64,000 bases of DNA from Flavobacteriaceae bacterium UBA980 (GTDB lineage: Bacteria; Bacteroidota; Bacteroidia; Flavobacteriales; Flavobacteriaceae): contig DBBQ01000059.1 in assembly GCA_002292265.1 (NCBI GenBank), positions 1 through 64,000 on the forward strand, written 5' to 3'. Below, one piece after another: positions 54,796-62,632 of the stretch. Position 1 is the stretch's first letter. The number at the start of each line of letters is the position of its first letter. The position numbers and the translations under genes were made by a program. The notes beneath the pieces were generated by a model. It made no database searches. It was given only the letters and a program-made list of their open reading frames with translations, and was not told the DNA's origin.

Positions 54796-55473
54796 TTACT
54801 CCTCAAAATTCTTTCGCAAAATTGCAAAAAAGCGTTCAGCAATTTCTTCCTTTCCTTCCCAATTGTTGTATTCGGTTTGCACTTGAACTTTAATAAAATG
54901 CGAAACTTCAGACCAGGAATCAAAAGTAACGACTTGAGCTAAGACGCGTTCGTAATTCTTAGTATCGCCCTCAAAAAGATGTTTGACAAATGCTAAGCGA
55001 TCGTTTAAATCTATACTGAAGGTTTTTGCAAATTGATCATTGAGGTTTTTTCGCTCCTCCGTTTGAGAGACTTTGGTCTCAGGCTGTTTTTTAACCGCTT
55101 CATTTGCTTTGGGAACAAAAGTGGGCGTCTCCTCAACGGTTTCAAAAAGCTTTTCATAGGTTTCTGGTTCAGGCATTTCGATAACCATATTCTTAATGGT
55201 TTCCATCATGGGAGCCACTTCCATATTTTCTTCCTTGGGTCTTTCATTACTCGATTTGCCCGTCAGGGATTCAATCACTTCAGAAAGTTGTGCCTGTTGC
55301 TGCTTCCACAAATTTTGGTCTGGGTTTTCTTGTTCCAGTAGCATTTTTTGGACAATGGAAAGTTCATAAAGTTTTTGAATCGCATAGTGGGTTTTTTCTT
55401 CATCCCATCCCGCGCTTTGATCAATTACTTTTCTCGCCCAATGAAGCAGTGTAATTTTTATTTTTTCTGTCAT
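54796..55473 (-). CDS. Conserved protein of unknown function, acidic linker
   Basis: I do not recognise a named family. The protein has an N-terminal region (TLLHWARKVIDQSAGWDEEK, possibly helical), a long Glu/Pro/Lys-rich disordered linker (residues about 75-140), and a conserved-looking C-terminal domain (LNDQFAKTFSIDLNDRLAFV, NYERVLAQVVTFDSWSEVS, EIAERFFAILRKNFEE). It has no signal peptide, so it is cytoplasmic. It is upstream of rsmI and divergent from tdk. Confidence 0.8.
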   Translation of the reverse strand: MTEKIKITLLHWARKVIDQSAGWDEEKTHYAIQKLYELSIVQKMLLEQENPDQNLWKQQQAQLSEVIESLTGKSSNERPKEENMEVAPMMETIKNMVIEMPEPETYEKLFETVEETPTFVPKANEAVKKQPETKVSQTEERKNLNDQFAKTFSIDLNDRLAFVKHLFEGDTKNYERVLAQVVTFDSWSEVSHFIKVQVQTEYNNWEGKEEIAERFFAILRKNFEE

Positions 55474-55505
55474 TAATTTTGAAGCTTCAACCCGTTCGAA
55501 TTTAA

Positions 55506-55513
55506 TACCTTTG
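55506..55513 (+). promoter_or_regulatory. -7 box of tdk
   Basis: TACCTTTG matches TAnnTTTG exactly, leaving a leader of about 40-45 bases before ATG 55562. Confidence 0.5.
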
Positions 55514-55561
55514 TTTGTCAGGCAGAGGACGTAGTCCTTCTTACAAGTTGAAAATTACAAA

Positions 55562-56158
55562 ATGTTTTTAGAAAACGCTGTAAACGGAACGGAACAATTT
55601 GGCTGGATCGAGGTGATCTGCGGTTCGATGTTTTCTGGAAAGACAGAAGAACTGATCCGCCGGCTACGACGTGCGCAATTTGCAAAACAAAAAATTGAAA
55701 TTTTTAAACCCGCTGTAGATTTACGGTACGATAGCGAATTGGTCACTTCTCACGATCAAAATCAAATTCCCTCTACACCTGTTCCCGCTGCTGCCAATAT
55801 TCCCATTTTAGCAGATGGCTGCGATGTGGTAGGCATAGACGAGGCACAATTTTTTGACAATGAAATCGTACAAGTGTGCAATGATCTGGCAAATAGCGGT
55901 GTTCGTGTCATCGTGGCGGGGCTGGATATGGACTACCAGGGAAATCCCTTTGGTCCCATGCCTGCTCTTATGGCGACTGCGGAATATGTGACAAAAGTCC
56001 ACGCCATCTGTACTCGGACAGGAAATTTAGCTCATTACAGCTTTCGTACTTCTTCAGATCAAAATTTGGTGCATTTGGGGGAAAAAGAAAGTTATGAACC
56101 CCTTTCCCGTGCTGCTTTTTACAAGGCAAAACAAAAAAGTAAGAAAAAAGACGCCTAA
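55562..56158 (+). CDS. tdk: Thymidine kinase (TK1 type)
   Basis: Phosphorylates thymidine to dTMP in the salvage pathway. The P-loop is GSMFSGKTEELIRRLRR (Lys27 in GKT), and GIDEAQFF contains the catalytic Glu. The later HAICTRTGNLAHYSF segment belongs to the substrate loop and keeps only part of the zinc-binding Cys set. Length 198 residues is normal. It is followed by alr after 3 bases. Confidence 0.95.
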   Translation: MFLENAVNGTEQFGWIEVICGSMFSGKTEELIRRLRRAQFAKQKIEIFKPAVDLRYDSELVTSHDQNQIPSTPVPAAANIPILADGCDVVGIDEAQFFDNEIVQVCNDLANSGVRVIVAGLDMDYQGNPFGPMPALMATAEYVTKVHAICTRTGNLAHYSFRTSSDQNLVHLGEKESYEPLSRAAFYKAKQKSKKKDA

Positions 56159-56161
56159 GCC

Positions 56162-57250
56162 TTGAATAGACTTCACTTACACCTTCCCCATTTGGAGCAC
56201 AACTACAAGTGCATTCGCAGTAAGCTAAATCCCGAGACTGCATTGATTGCAGTGGTTAAAGCTGGAGGTTATGGGAGTGATCCAATCAAAATGGCAAAAC
56301 GAATAGAACAATTGGGAGTCTCCGCGCTTGCTGTGGCCTATGCCCAAGAGGGGGCCTCTCTTCGCAAAGCAGGCATTCAAACGCCCATCCTTGTTTTTTA
56401 TCCACAGCCTGAGGGATTGGAAACTCTGGTGGAAAATGAACTCGAACCCTGTCTTTACAGTACAACAATACTCGAACAATTTCGCCAACTCCTTCAAGAA
56501 AAGAACCGAACCCACTATCCTGTACACATCAAGTACAACACGGGGCTCAACCGAGTGGGGTTTCCCCCAGAAAAAGTCGATTGGGTGTTGGCACAATTTG
56601 AAGACCAAAGATTTGAATTAAAAAGCGTGTATTCCCACCTTGCTGCTGCTGAAGCACCCAAAGAGACTCCACTCAGCAAAACTCAAATCCAAAGCTTTTT
56701 AAAGCTAAAAGCACAACATCAAGCGTCTTTGACATCGAAACCTCTTTTTCATTTACTCAACAGTTCTGGGGTTTTTAATTATCCCGAATACCAATTTGAT
56801 GCAGTTCGCTGTGGGATTGCGCTTCATGGGTTTACCAACCGTACTGAATGGGACGAGCAACTAAAGCCTGTAGCAGAGTTAACCTCAACAATCAGTCAAA
56901 TTCATCAGGTAAAAAAAGGAGCCTTCGTAGGCTATGACCACGGATGGGAAGCCCCTCAAGATTCGGTCATCGCTACCCTCCCCATTGGTCATGCCGATGG
57001 GATTGGAAGACAATTTGGAAATCACAAAGCCAAAGTCCTACTCCACCAGAAGTGGGTTCCCATTGTTGGCAACATCTGCATGGACATGCTGATGCTTGAT
57101 GTAACGGGGGCTCCTTGTAAAGAAGGAGATGACGTCTGCTTTTTTGGATCAAAACAATCCGCTGCGGACTTTGCTAAAAAAGGAGAAACAATCAGCTATG
57201 AACTTTTGGCCAATTTAGGGCCGAGAGTGGAACGGGTTACTCACGAATAA
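56162..57250 (+). CDS. alr: Alanine racemase
   Basis: A PLP enzyme that makes D-alanine for peptidoglycan. The Schiff-base Lys33 is in AVVKAGGYGSDP, and the opposite catalytic Tyr is in FVGYDHGWEAP. The C-terminal beta domain contains GNICMDMLMLDV. The protein has 362 residues and starts at TTG 56162, 3 bases after tdk. It has no signal peptide, as expected for a cytoplasmic racemase. Confidence 0.95.
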   Translation: MNRLHLHLPHLEHNYKCIRSKLNPETALIAVVKAGGYGSDPIKMAKRIEQLGVSALAVAYAQEGASLRKAGIQTPILVFYPQPEGLETLVENELEPCLYSTTILEQFRQLLQEKNRTHYPVHIKYNTGLNRVGFPPEKVDWVLAQFEDQRFELKSVYSHLAAAEAPKETPLSKTQIQSFLKLKAQHQASLTSKPLFHLLNSSGVFNYPEYQFDAVRCGIALHGFTNRTEWDEQLKPVAELTSTISQIHQVKKGAFVGYDHGWEAPQDSVIATLPIGHADGIGRQFGNHKAKVLLHQKWVPIVGNICMDMLMLDVTGAPCKEGDDVCFFGSKQSAADFAKKGETISYELLANLGPRVERVTHE

Positions 57251-57306
57251 AACATTTTGTTATATACATAACATTTACCGGTTTTTTGAACTATATCAGT
57301 CTAGGA

Positions 57307-57337
57307 TTTGTTCCGTATCTATTTAGTGCTAATTTTG
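57307..57337 (+). promoter_or_regulatory. Promoter of asd
   Basis: A full Bacteroidota promoter: TTTG (57307-57310), a 19-base spacer, then TAATTTTG (57330-57337), both perfect matches. The leader before ATG 57352 is short. A TGTTAT-ATAC-ATAACA dyad at 57258-57273 lies upstream. Confidence 0.75.
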
Positions 57338-57351
57338 CCAAAATTTAACTC

Positions 57352-58341
57352 ATGAAAATAGCAGTTGTAGGAGCTACAGGGATGGTAGGAAATGTAATGC
57401 TAGAGGTTTTGGCTGAGCGTAAACTACCGATTACCGAATTGTTGTTAGTCGCCTCAGAACGATCTGTAGGAAAAGAAATGGTCTTTGAAGGCAAAACCCA
57501 TACCGTGATCGGATTGGAAACTGCGGTAGAAGCCCGTCCTGACATTGCCCTTTTTTCTGCAGGAGGATCCACTTCTCTGGAATGGGCCCCGAAGTTTGCT
57601 GCCGTTGGGACTACGGTCATTGACAATTCCTCAGCGTGGCGGATGGAGCAAGATAAAAAACTCATCGTACCCGAAATCAATGCAGATCAACTCACGCCTG
57701 AAGATAAAATTATTGCCAACCCGAACTGTTCGACCATCCAAATGGTGATGGCATTGGCCCCTTTACACAAGGCCTTTGGAATAAAACGTATTGTAATTTC
57801 TACCTATCAATCCATTACTGGAACTGGAATGAAAGCAGTAGAGCAACTCAATAATGAAATGGAAGGTACCTCCGGTACAATGGCTTACCCACACCTCATT
57901 CACAAAAATGCCCTTCCTCATTGTGATGTCTTTTTGGAAAACGATTATACCAAAGAAGAAATGAAATTGGTTCACGAAACCCACAAAATATTAGGCGATT
58001 CCTCAATAGGTATCACCGCTACGGCCATTCGAATCCCAGTGGTAGGAGGGCATAGCGAATCGGTAAACCTCGAATTTGAAAAACCGTACACCCTTGATGA
58101 AATACGCCGCCTCCTAGAACAAACTCCGGGAGTTGTTGTACTTGATAATCCTGAAAAAAATGCCTACCCCATGCCGATTCATGCCGAAGGAAAAGATGAG
58201 GTATTTGTGGGACGTATCAGAAGAGATGAATCCGTGGAAAATGCGGTCAACCTTTGGATTGTAGCAGACAACCTCCGCAAAGGAGCTGCGACCAATACGA
58301 TCCAAATTGCTGAGTATTTGATTCAGCACCAGTTGGTCTAA
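57352..58341 (+). CDS. asd: Aspartate-semialdehyde dehydrogenase
   Basis: Reduces aspartyl phosphate to aspartate semialdehyde for lysine, methionine, threonine and diaminopimelate synthesis. The NADP site is at the start (VVGATGMVGNVMLEVL). The active-site Cys126 is in NPNCSTIQM, and the segment TGTGMKAVEQL follows. Catalytic His lies in RIPVVGGHSESVNLEF. Length is 329 residues. It has a clear promoter of its own, so it need not be transcribed with alr. Confidence 0.97.
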   Translation: MKIAVVGATGMVGNVMLEVLAERKLPITELLLVASERSVGKEMVFEGKTHTVIGLETAVEARPDIALFSAGGSTSLEWAPKFAAVGTTVIDNSSAWRMEQDKKLIVPEINADQLTPEDKIIANPNCSTIQMVMALAPLHKAFGIKRIVISTYQSITGTGMKAVEQLNNEMEGTSGTMAYPHLIHKNALPHCDVFLENDYTKEEMKLVHETHKILGDSSIGITATAIRIPVVGGHSESVNLEFEKPYTLDEIRRLLEQTPGVVVLDNPEKNAYPMPIHAEGKDEVFVGRIRRDESVENAVNLWIVADNLRKGAATNTIQIAEYLIQHQLV

Positions 58342-58385
58342 ATATTATCAGCATACTTTTTGACCACTTACATTAAAAATTTTTA

Positions 58386-58393
58386 TAAATTTG
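58386..58393 (+). promoter_or_regulatory. -7 box of yceD-rpmF
   Basis: TAAATTTG is a perfect TAnnTTTG match, ending 18 bases before ATG 58412. A TTTG lies upstream at 58359, but the 23-base gap is longer than usual. Confidence 0.45.
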
Positions 58394-58411
58394 CCGCTCA
58401 AATGTTGAACA

Positions 58412-58933
58412 ATGAATGTGTTGAAGGAATATACCCTCCCTTTTGTTGGGTTGAAAGACGGAAAGCACGAGTTCACATTTGAAATTGACACGACGTTCTT
58501 TGCACATTTTGAGTTTACAGATTTTAAAAAAGCGGACTTAAAGGGCCTTTTGGTTTTAGATAAAAAACCTGCCTTTTTAGAATTGCATTTTGAAGTTCAA
58601 GGTCAGGTAGAGCTTTCTTGTGATGTATCGACAGAATGGTTTGATCACCCGATAGCGACCCAGTTTGATTTAATTGTAAAATTCGGCACACCCTCAGACA
58701 ACGACCCAGACGAAATCCTCGTGATTCCTGAAGGGAGTTACCAAATCAATGTAGCCCACCACTTTTACGAAATCATCGTACTTTCGCTCCCCCTAAAAAG
58801 GGTTCATCCGGGCATTGTAGACGGTACATTAAAAAACGAAATCTTAGAAAAACTCAAAGCACTAGAACCAAAAGAAGAAAAATTAAATGGTCAAGAAGAC
58901 CCGCGTTGGAATAAATTAAAAGACCTCTTATAG
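58412..58933 (+). CDS. yceD: YceD/DUF177 family protein
   Basis: A 173-residue cytoplasmic protein of the DUF177 family, usually found directly before rpmF. Family features include the opening [20 protein letters not shown] and the middle [19 protein letters not shown] with its single Cys. The second half has the acidic PSDNDPDEI stretch and the conserved LPLKRVHPG. It has been linked to 23S rRNA accumulation in plants and bacteria. It is 19 bases ahead of rpmF, consistent with co-transcription. Confidence 0.9.
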   Translation: MNVLKEYTLPFVGLKDGKHEFTFEIDTTFFAHFEFTDFKKADLKGLLVLDKKPAFLELHFEVQGQVELSCDVSTEWFDHPIATQFDLIVKFGTPSDNDPDEILVIPEGSYQINVAHHFYEIIVLSLPLKRVHPGIVDGTLKNEILEKLKALEPKEEKLNGQEDPRWNKLKDLL

Positions 58934-58952
58934 AGCTCAAAAAACAAACATT

Positions 58953-59150
58953 ATGGCACATCCTAAAAGGAAAATTTCCAAAACAAGAAGAGACAAAAGA
59001 CGTACGCATTACAAAGCTGCAGACCAACAAATAGCTACTTGTTCCAATACAGGAGAAGCGCACCTATACCACCGTGCACACTGGCACGAAGGAAAACTGT
59101 ACTACCGAGGTAAAGTCCTTGTAGACGCTGCAGAAACTGCGGAAGCTTAA
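58953..59150 (+). CDS. rpmF: 50S ribosomal protein bL32
   Basis: A small zinc-ribbon-like ribosomal protein, opening [20 protein letters not shown], which is the standard L32 start. The Bacteroidota type lacks most zinc-binding Cys residues, and here a single Cys is seen in [18 protein letters not shown]. At 65 residues it is the expected size. It lies after yceD and before a terminator at 59173. Confidence 0.96.
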   Translation: MAHPKRKISKTRRDKRRTHYKAADQQIATCSNTGEAHLYHRAHWHEGKLYYRGKVLVDAAETAEA

Positions 59151-59172
59151 TTCTATTCCTAGTTGCGATACT

Positions 59173-59200
59173 GCTCTTCTTTTTAAAGAAGGGCTTTTTT
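59173..59200 (+). terminator. Intrinsic terminator after rpmF
   Basis: GCTCTTC (59173-59179) pairs with GAAGGGC (59188-59194, one G-U pair), followed by six T residues. It separates rpmF from the fabH-acc genes, although some readthrough to fabH is possible. Confidence 0.8.
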
Positions 59201-59273
59201 ATTATAATAGTTTTGATTACATCAAAAAACTACTATCTTCACTTACTATTAAGCTCATAACGCTGGGATTGAA

Positions 59274-60278
59274 ATGGACCTAGAGGAAAAAAGAGTTCTC
59301 AAATCAGCCATTACAGCTGTGGGAAGCTATACACCCGATACAATTTTATCTAACCATAAATTAGAGCAGATGGTGGATACGAATGACGAATGGATTCAAT
59401 CCCGAACGGGGATCAAAGAACGCAGAATTCTTGCCGACAAAGATAAGGCCACTTCTTATTTAGCTATCCAAGCTGCTCAAGATCTCATTTCGAAAAAAAA
59501 TTTAGACCCTTCCACTATTGATCTGGTACTTTTAGCAACAATCACTCCAGACGTTCACGTAGCCGCTACCGCAGCCTATGTTGCCTCTTCCCTAGGCGCT
59601 ACAAACGCCTTTGCCTATGATTTAAATGCGGCTTGCTCTGGTTTCCTTTACGGAATGAGTGTTGCCTCAGCTTACATTAGCTCGGGACGTTATAAAAAAG
59701 TATTGCTCATAGGAGCGGATAAGATGTCCTCGATTGTGGACTATACTGACCGAACAACTTGTATCATATTTGGTGATGGAGGAGGTGCTGTACTTTTTGA
59801 ACCCAGTCCAAACCAATACGGCTGGGAAGATGAGTATTTTAGAAGTGATGGGACAGATCGGATGTCTTTGAGAATCAAAGCAGGAGGTTCATTATACCCT
59901 ACCACTCAAGAAACCCTAGATCAAGGTTGGCACAACATTCATCAGGATGGGAAAACGGTTTTTAAATATGCCGTATCTGAAATGGCTCATGTTGCGGAAG
60001 AAATCATGAATCGCAACCAATTGAATCCCGATACGTTAGACTACTTGGTCCCTCACCAAGCCAATAAACGAATCATCGATGCAACTGCAAAGCGATTAAA
60101 TCTCAAGGAAGAAAAAGTATTGATGAATATTGAATACTATGGAAATACAACAGCGGCTACCCTTCCGCTGTTATTAAACGATTACGAAACTAAATTTAAA
60201 AAAGGAGACAAACTCGTTTTCACTGCTTTTGGCGGTGGATTTACCTGGGGAGCTGCATATCTCACCTGGGCCTATTAA
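59274..60278 (+). CDS. fabH: 3-oxoacyl-ACP synthase III
   Basis: Starts fatty-acid synthesis by condensing acetyl-CoA with malonyl-ACP. The catalytic triad is Cys121 in DLNAACSGF, His in VPHQANKRI and Asn in EYYGNTTAATLPL. Length, 334 residues, is normal. ATG 59274 adds a short acidic N-terminus before the usual SAITAVGSYTP. It is followed after 18 bases by accB and accC, which supply malonyl-CoA, so this is a fatty-acid initiation cluster. Confidence 0.96.
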   Translation: MDLEEKRVLKSAITAVGSYTPDTILSNHKLEQMVDTNDEWIQSRTGIKERRILADKDKATSYLAIQAAQDLISKKNLDPSTIDLVLLATITPDVHVAATAAYVASSLGATNAFAYDLNAACSGFLYGMSVASAYISSGRYKKVLLIGADKMSSIVDYTDRTTCIIFGDGGGAVLFEPSPNQYGWEDEYFRSDGTDRMSLRIKAGGSLYPTTQETLDQGWHNIHQDGKTVFKYAVSEMAHVAEEIMNRNQLNPDTLDYLVPHQANKRIIDATAKRLNLKEEKVLMNIEYYGNTTAATLPLLLNDYETKFKKGDKLVFTAFGGGFTWGAAYLTWAY

Positions 60279-60296
60279 ATCAAAATCAAATACTCT

Positions 60297-60785
60297 ATGG
60301 ATATTAAAGACATTCAAAATCTAATCAAATTTGTTGCAAAATCTGGAGCTCAAGAGGTCAAGCTAGAGATGGAAGACATCAAAATTACGATCAAAACAGG
60401 ATCTGATCCTGTTCAAATTGAGTCCAGTGGCTTGGTTCATCAGCTTCAAGCTGCTCCTGCTCCAGCAGTCCTTGCTGCTCCTCCCGTTGCTTCTCCCGCG
60501 GAAGAAACTCCTAAAAAAGAGGAAAAACAAGATAATGATGATCATTTGATTACGATCAAATCACCCATCATTGGAACCTTTTATAGAAAATCGGCTCCTG
60601 AGAAGCCCGCTTTTGTGGAAGTGGGAGATACCATCAAAGAAGGGGATGTTCTCTGTGTCATTGAAGCGATGAAACTCTTTAACGAAATTGAATCTGAAGT
60701 AAGTGGTACCGTAGTAAAGATTTTAGTTGACGATGCCTCACCCGTTGAATTTGATCAACCTCTATTTGTGATTAACCCTGCCTAA
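60297..60785 (+). CDS. accB: Biotin carboxyl carrier protein of acetyl-CoA carboxylase
   Basis: Carries the biotin that shuttles CO2 in acetyl-CoA carboxylase. The biotinylated Lys126 is in the conserved CVIEAMKLFNE. The N-terminal half has MDIKDIQNLIKFVAKSG, then an Ala/Pro-rich flexible linker (residues about 55-75) typical of the family. Length is 162 residues. It precedes accC by 9 bases. Confidence 0.97.
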   Translation: MDIKDIQNLIKFVAKSGAQEVKLEMEDIKITIKTGSDPVQIESSGLVHQLQAAPAPAVLAAPPVASPAEETPKKEEKQDNDDHLITIKSPIIGTFYRKSAPEKPAFVEVGDTIKEGDVLCVIEAMKLFNEIESEVSGTVVKILVDDASPVEFDQPLFVINPA

Positions 60786-60794
60786 CATTTTAGT

Positions 60795-62135
60795 ATGTTT
60801 AATAAAATCTTAATTGCCAATCGCGGTGAAATCGCGATGCGAATCATACGTACCTGTAAAGAAATGGGCATCAAAACCGTTGCTGTGTATTCTAAAGCAG
60901 ACGCAGACAGTCTTCATGTACGCTTTGCAGATGAAGCGGTTTGTATAGGCCCAGCACCCAGCAGTGAATCGTATTTAAAAATGGCAAATATCATTGCCGC
61001 TGCAGAAATCACTAATGCGGATGCCATCCATCCAGGATATGGGTTTTTGTCTGAAAATGCGAAATTTTCTGAAATTTGTGAAGAACACAAAATCAAATTT
61101 ATTGGTGCTTCTCCGTCTATGATTAATCAAATGGGAGATAAAGCCTCGGCAAAAGCAACTATGCAAGCCGCAGGTGTACCCACCATTCCTGGATCAGAGG
61201 GAATTATCGATTCCTTTGAAGAGGCAAAGAAATTAGCTGTAGAAGTAGGTTATCCCGTCATGTTAAAAGCAACTGCCGGTGGTGGTGGAAAAGGAATGCG
61301 GGCGGTATGGAAGCCTGAAGATTTAGAAAAAGCATGGAATAGCGCACGGCAAGAAGCTGCTGCTGCTTTTGGAAATGACGGGATGTATATGGAAAAACTT
61401 ATTGAAGAACCCCGTCATATCGAGATACAAGTGGTGGGTGATTCTACAGGAAAGGCGTGTCATCTTTCGGAACGGGATTGCTCCATTCAGCGCCGCCATC
61501 AAAAACTAACCGAAGAAACCCCTTCTCCATATATGACTCCAGAACTGAGAGAAAAAATGGGAGAAGCTGCCGTCAAAGCCACTGAATTCATCAAGTACGA
61601 GGGTGCAGGAACTATTGAATTTTTGGTGGACAAACATCGGAATTTTTACTTTATGGAGATGAATACACGTATCCAAGTAGAACATCCCATTACGGAGCAG
61701 GTCATCGATTTTGATTTGATCTGTGAACAGATTAAAGTGGCTGCTGGAGAGAAGATTTCAGGTAAAAATTACTTCCCAAAATTGCACTCCATTGAATGCC
61801 GTATCAATGCTGAGGACCCTGACAACGATTTTAGACCCAGTCCAGGGGTGATCACAACGATGCACTTCCCCGGAGGACACGGTGTTCGTTTGGACACCCA
61901 TGTATATAGTGGTTATGTCATTCCGCCGCATTATGACTCGATGATTGCCAAACTCATCACAACTGCGCAAACACGAGAAGGTGCCATCAACAAGATGAAG
62001 CGTGCATTGGAAGAGTTTATTATCGAAGGAGTAAAAACAACTATTCCCTTTCACCTAAAATTGATGAGTGACCCTGCCTATGTAGAGGGGGATTACACCA
62101 CAAAATTTATGGAAGGTTTCCGTATGGATGACTAG
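60795..62135 (+). CDS. accC: Biotin carboxylase subunit of acetyl-CoA carboxylase
   Basis: The ATP-grasp enzyme carboxylates biotin on AccB. Landmarks include [20 protein letters not shown], the Gly-rich ATP loop [14 protein letters not shown], and the metal/bicarbonate segment [15 protein letters not shown]. Length 446 residues is typical. The carboxyltransferase subunits are not in the window. It is convergent with the GNAT gene, 8 bases away. Confidence 0.97.
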   Translation: MFNKILIANRGEIAMRIIRTCKEMGIKTVAVYSKADADSLHVRFADEAVCIGPAPSSESYLKMANIIAAAEITNADAIHPGYGFLSENAKFSEICEEHKIKFIGASPSMINQMGDKASAKATMQAAGVPTIPGSEGIIDSFEEAKKLAVEVGYPVMLKATAGGGGKGMRAVWKPEDLEKAWNSARQEAAAAFGNDGMYMEKLIEEPRHIEIQVVGDSTGKACHLSERDCSIQRRHQKLTEETPSPYMTPELREKMGEAAVKATEFIKYEGAGTIEFLVDKHRNFYFMEMNTRIQVEHPITEQVIDFDLICEQIKVAAGEKISGKNYFPKLHSIECRINAEDPDNDFRPSPGVITTMHFPGGHGVRLDTHVYSGYVIPPHYDSMIAKLITTAQTREGAINKMKRALEEFIIEGVKTTIPFHLKLMSDPAYVEGDYTTKFMEGFRMDD

Positions 62136-62143
62136 AGGGGTTG

Positions 62144-62623
62144 CTAAATTTTAAGCTCCCAATAGCCCACGTCGATCCATCTATTGAATTTATAGCCTAC
62201 GGATTCAAGTTGTCCTACTTTTTGAAAGCCCAACTTTTCGTGAAAGGAAATACTTTGATCATTGGGCAAAGAAATTCCTGCTAAAATTATTCGAAACCCT
62301 TTCTTTTTAAGTGCATTAATAAGTTTCGAATAAAGTAAAGTCCCTATACCCTTTTGCTGCTGCTTAGGTGCAACATACACACTACTTTCAACAGTAAAAC
62401 GATAAGCAGATCTGGGTTTCCACTTTGTGGAAAAAGCATAGCCCAAAACAACTCCCTCTTGTTCGTAAACCCACCACGGGTGTTTTTTACTTTTATTGAG
62501 GCGTTCTAAAATAAGTTGTCCATTCACCTCTTTTTCCTCAAAGGTGGTGGTAGAATGTACGATGTAATGATTGTAGATTAAAGCAATTGCATGGGCATCT
62601 GTTTCTTTTGCTTTGCGAATCAT
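62144..62623 (-). CDS. GNAT-family N-acetyltransferase (phosphinothricin acetyltransferase-like)
   Basis: A 159-residue acetyl-CoA-dependent acetyltransferase. The N-terminus MIRKAKETDAHAIALIYNHY with TTTFEEKEV is typical of the Pat/bar-like subfamily. The acetyl-CoA loop appears as VAPKQQQKGIGTLLYSKLI (Q/RxxGxG/A pattern). The substrate is unknown, and the resistance function implied by the family name should not be assumed. It is 9 bases after the prolyl oligopeptidase gene. Confidence 0.85.
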   Translation of the reverse strand: MIRKAKETDAHAIALIYNHYIVHSTTTFEEKEVNGQLILERLNKSKKHPWWVYEQEGVVLGYAFSTKWKPRSAYRFTVESSVYVAPKQQQKGIGTLLYSKLINALKKKGFRIILAGISLPNDQSISFHEKLGFQKVGQLESVGYKFNRWIDVGYWELKI

Positions 62624-62632
62624 CTTTAAAAA

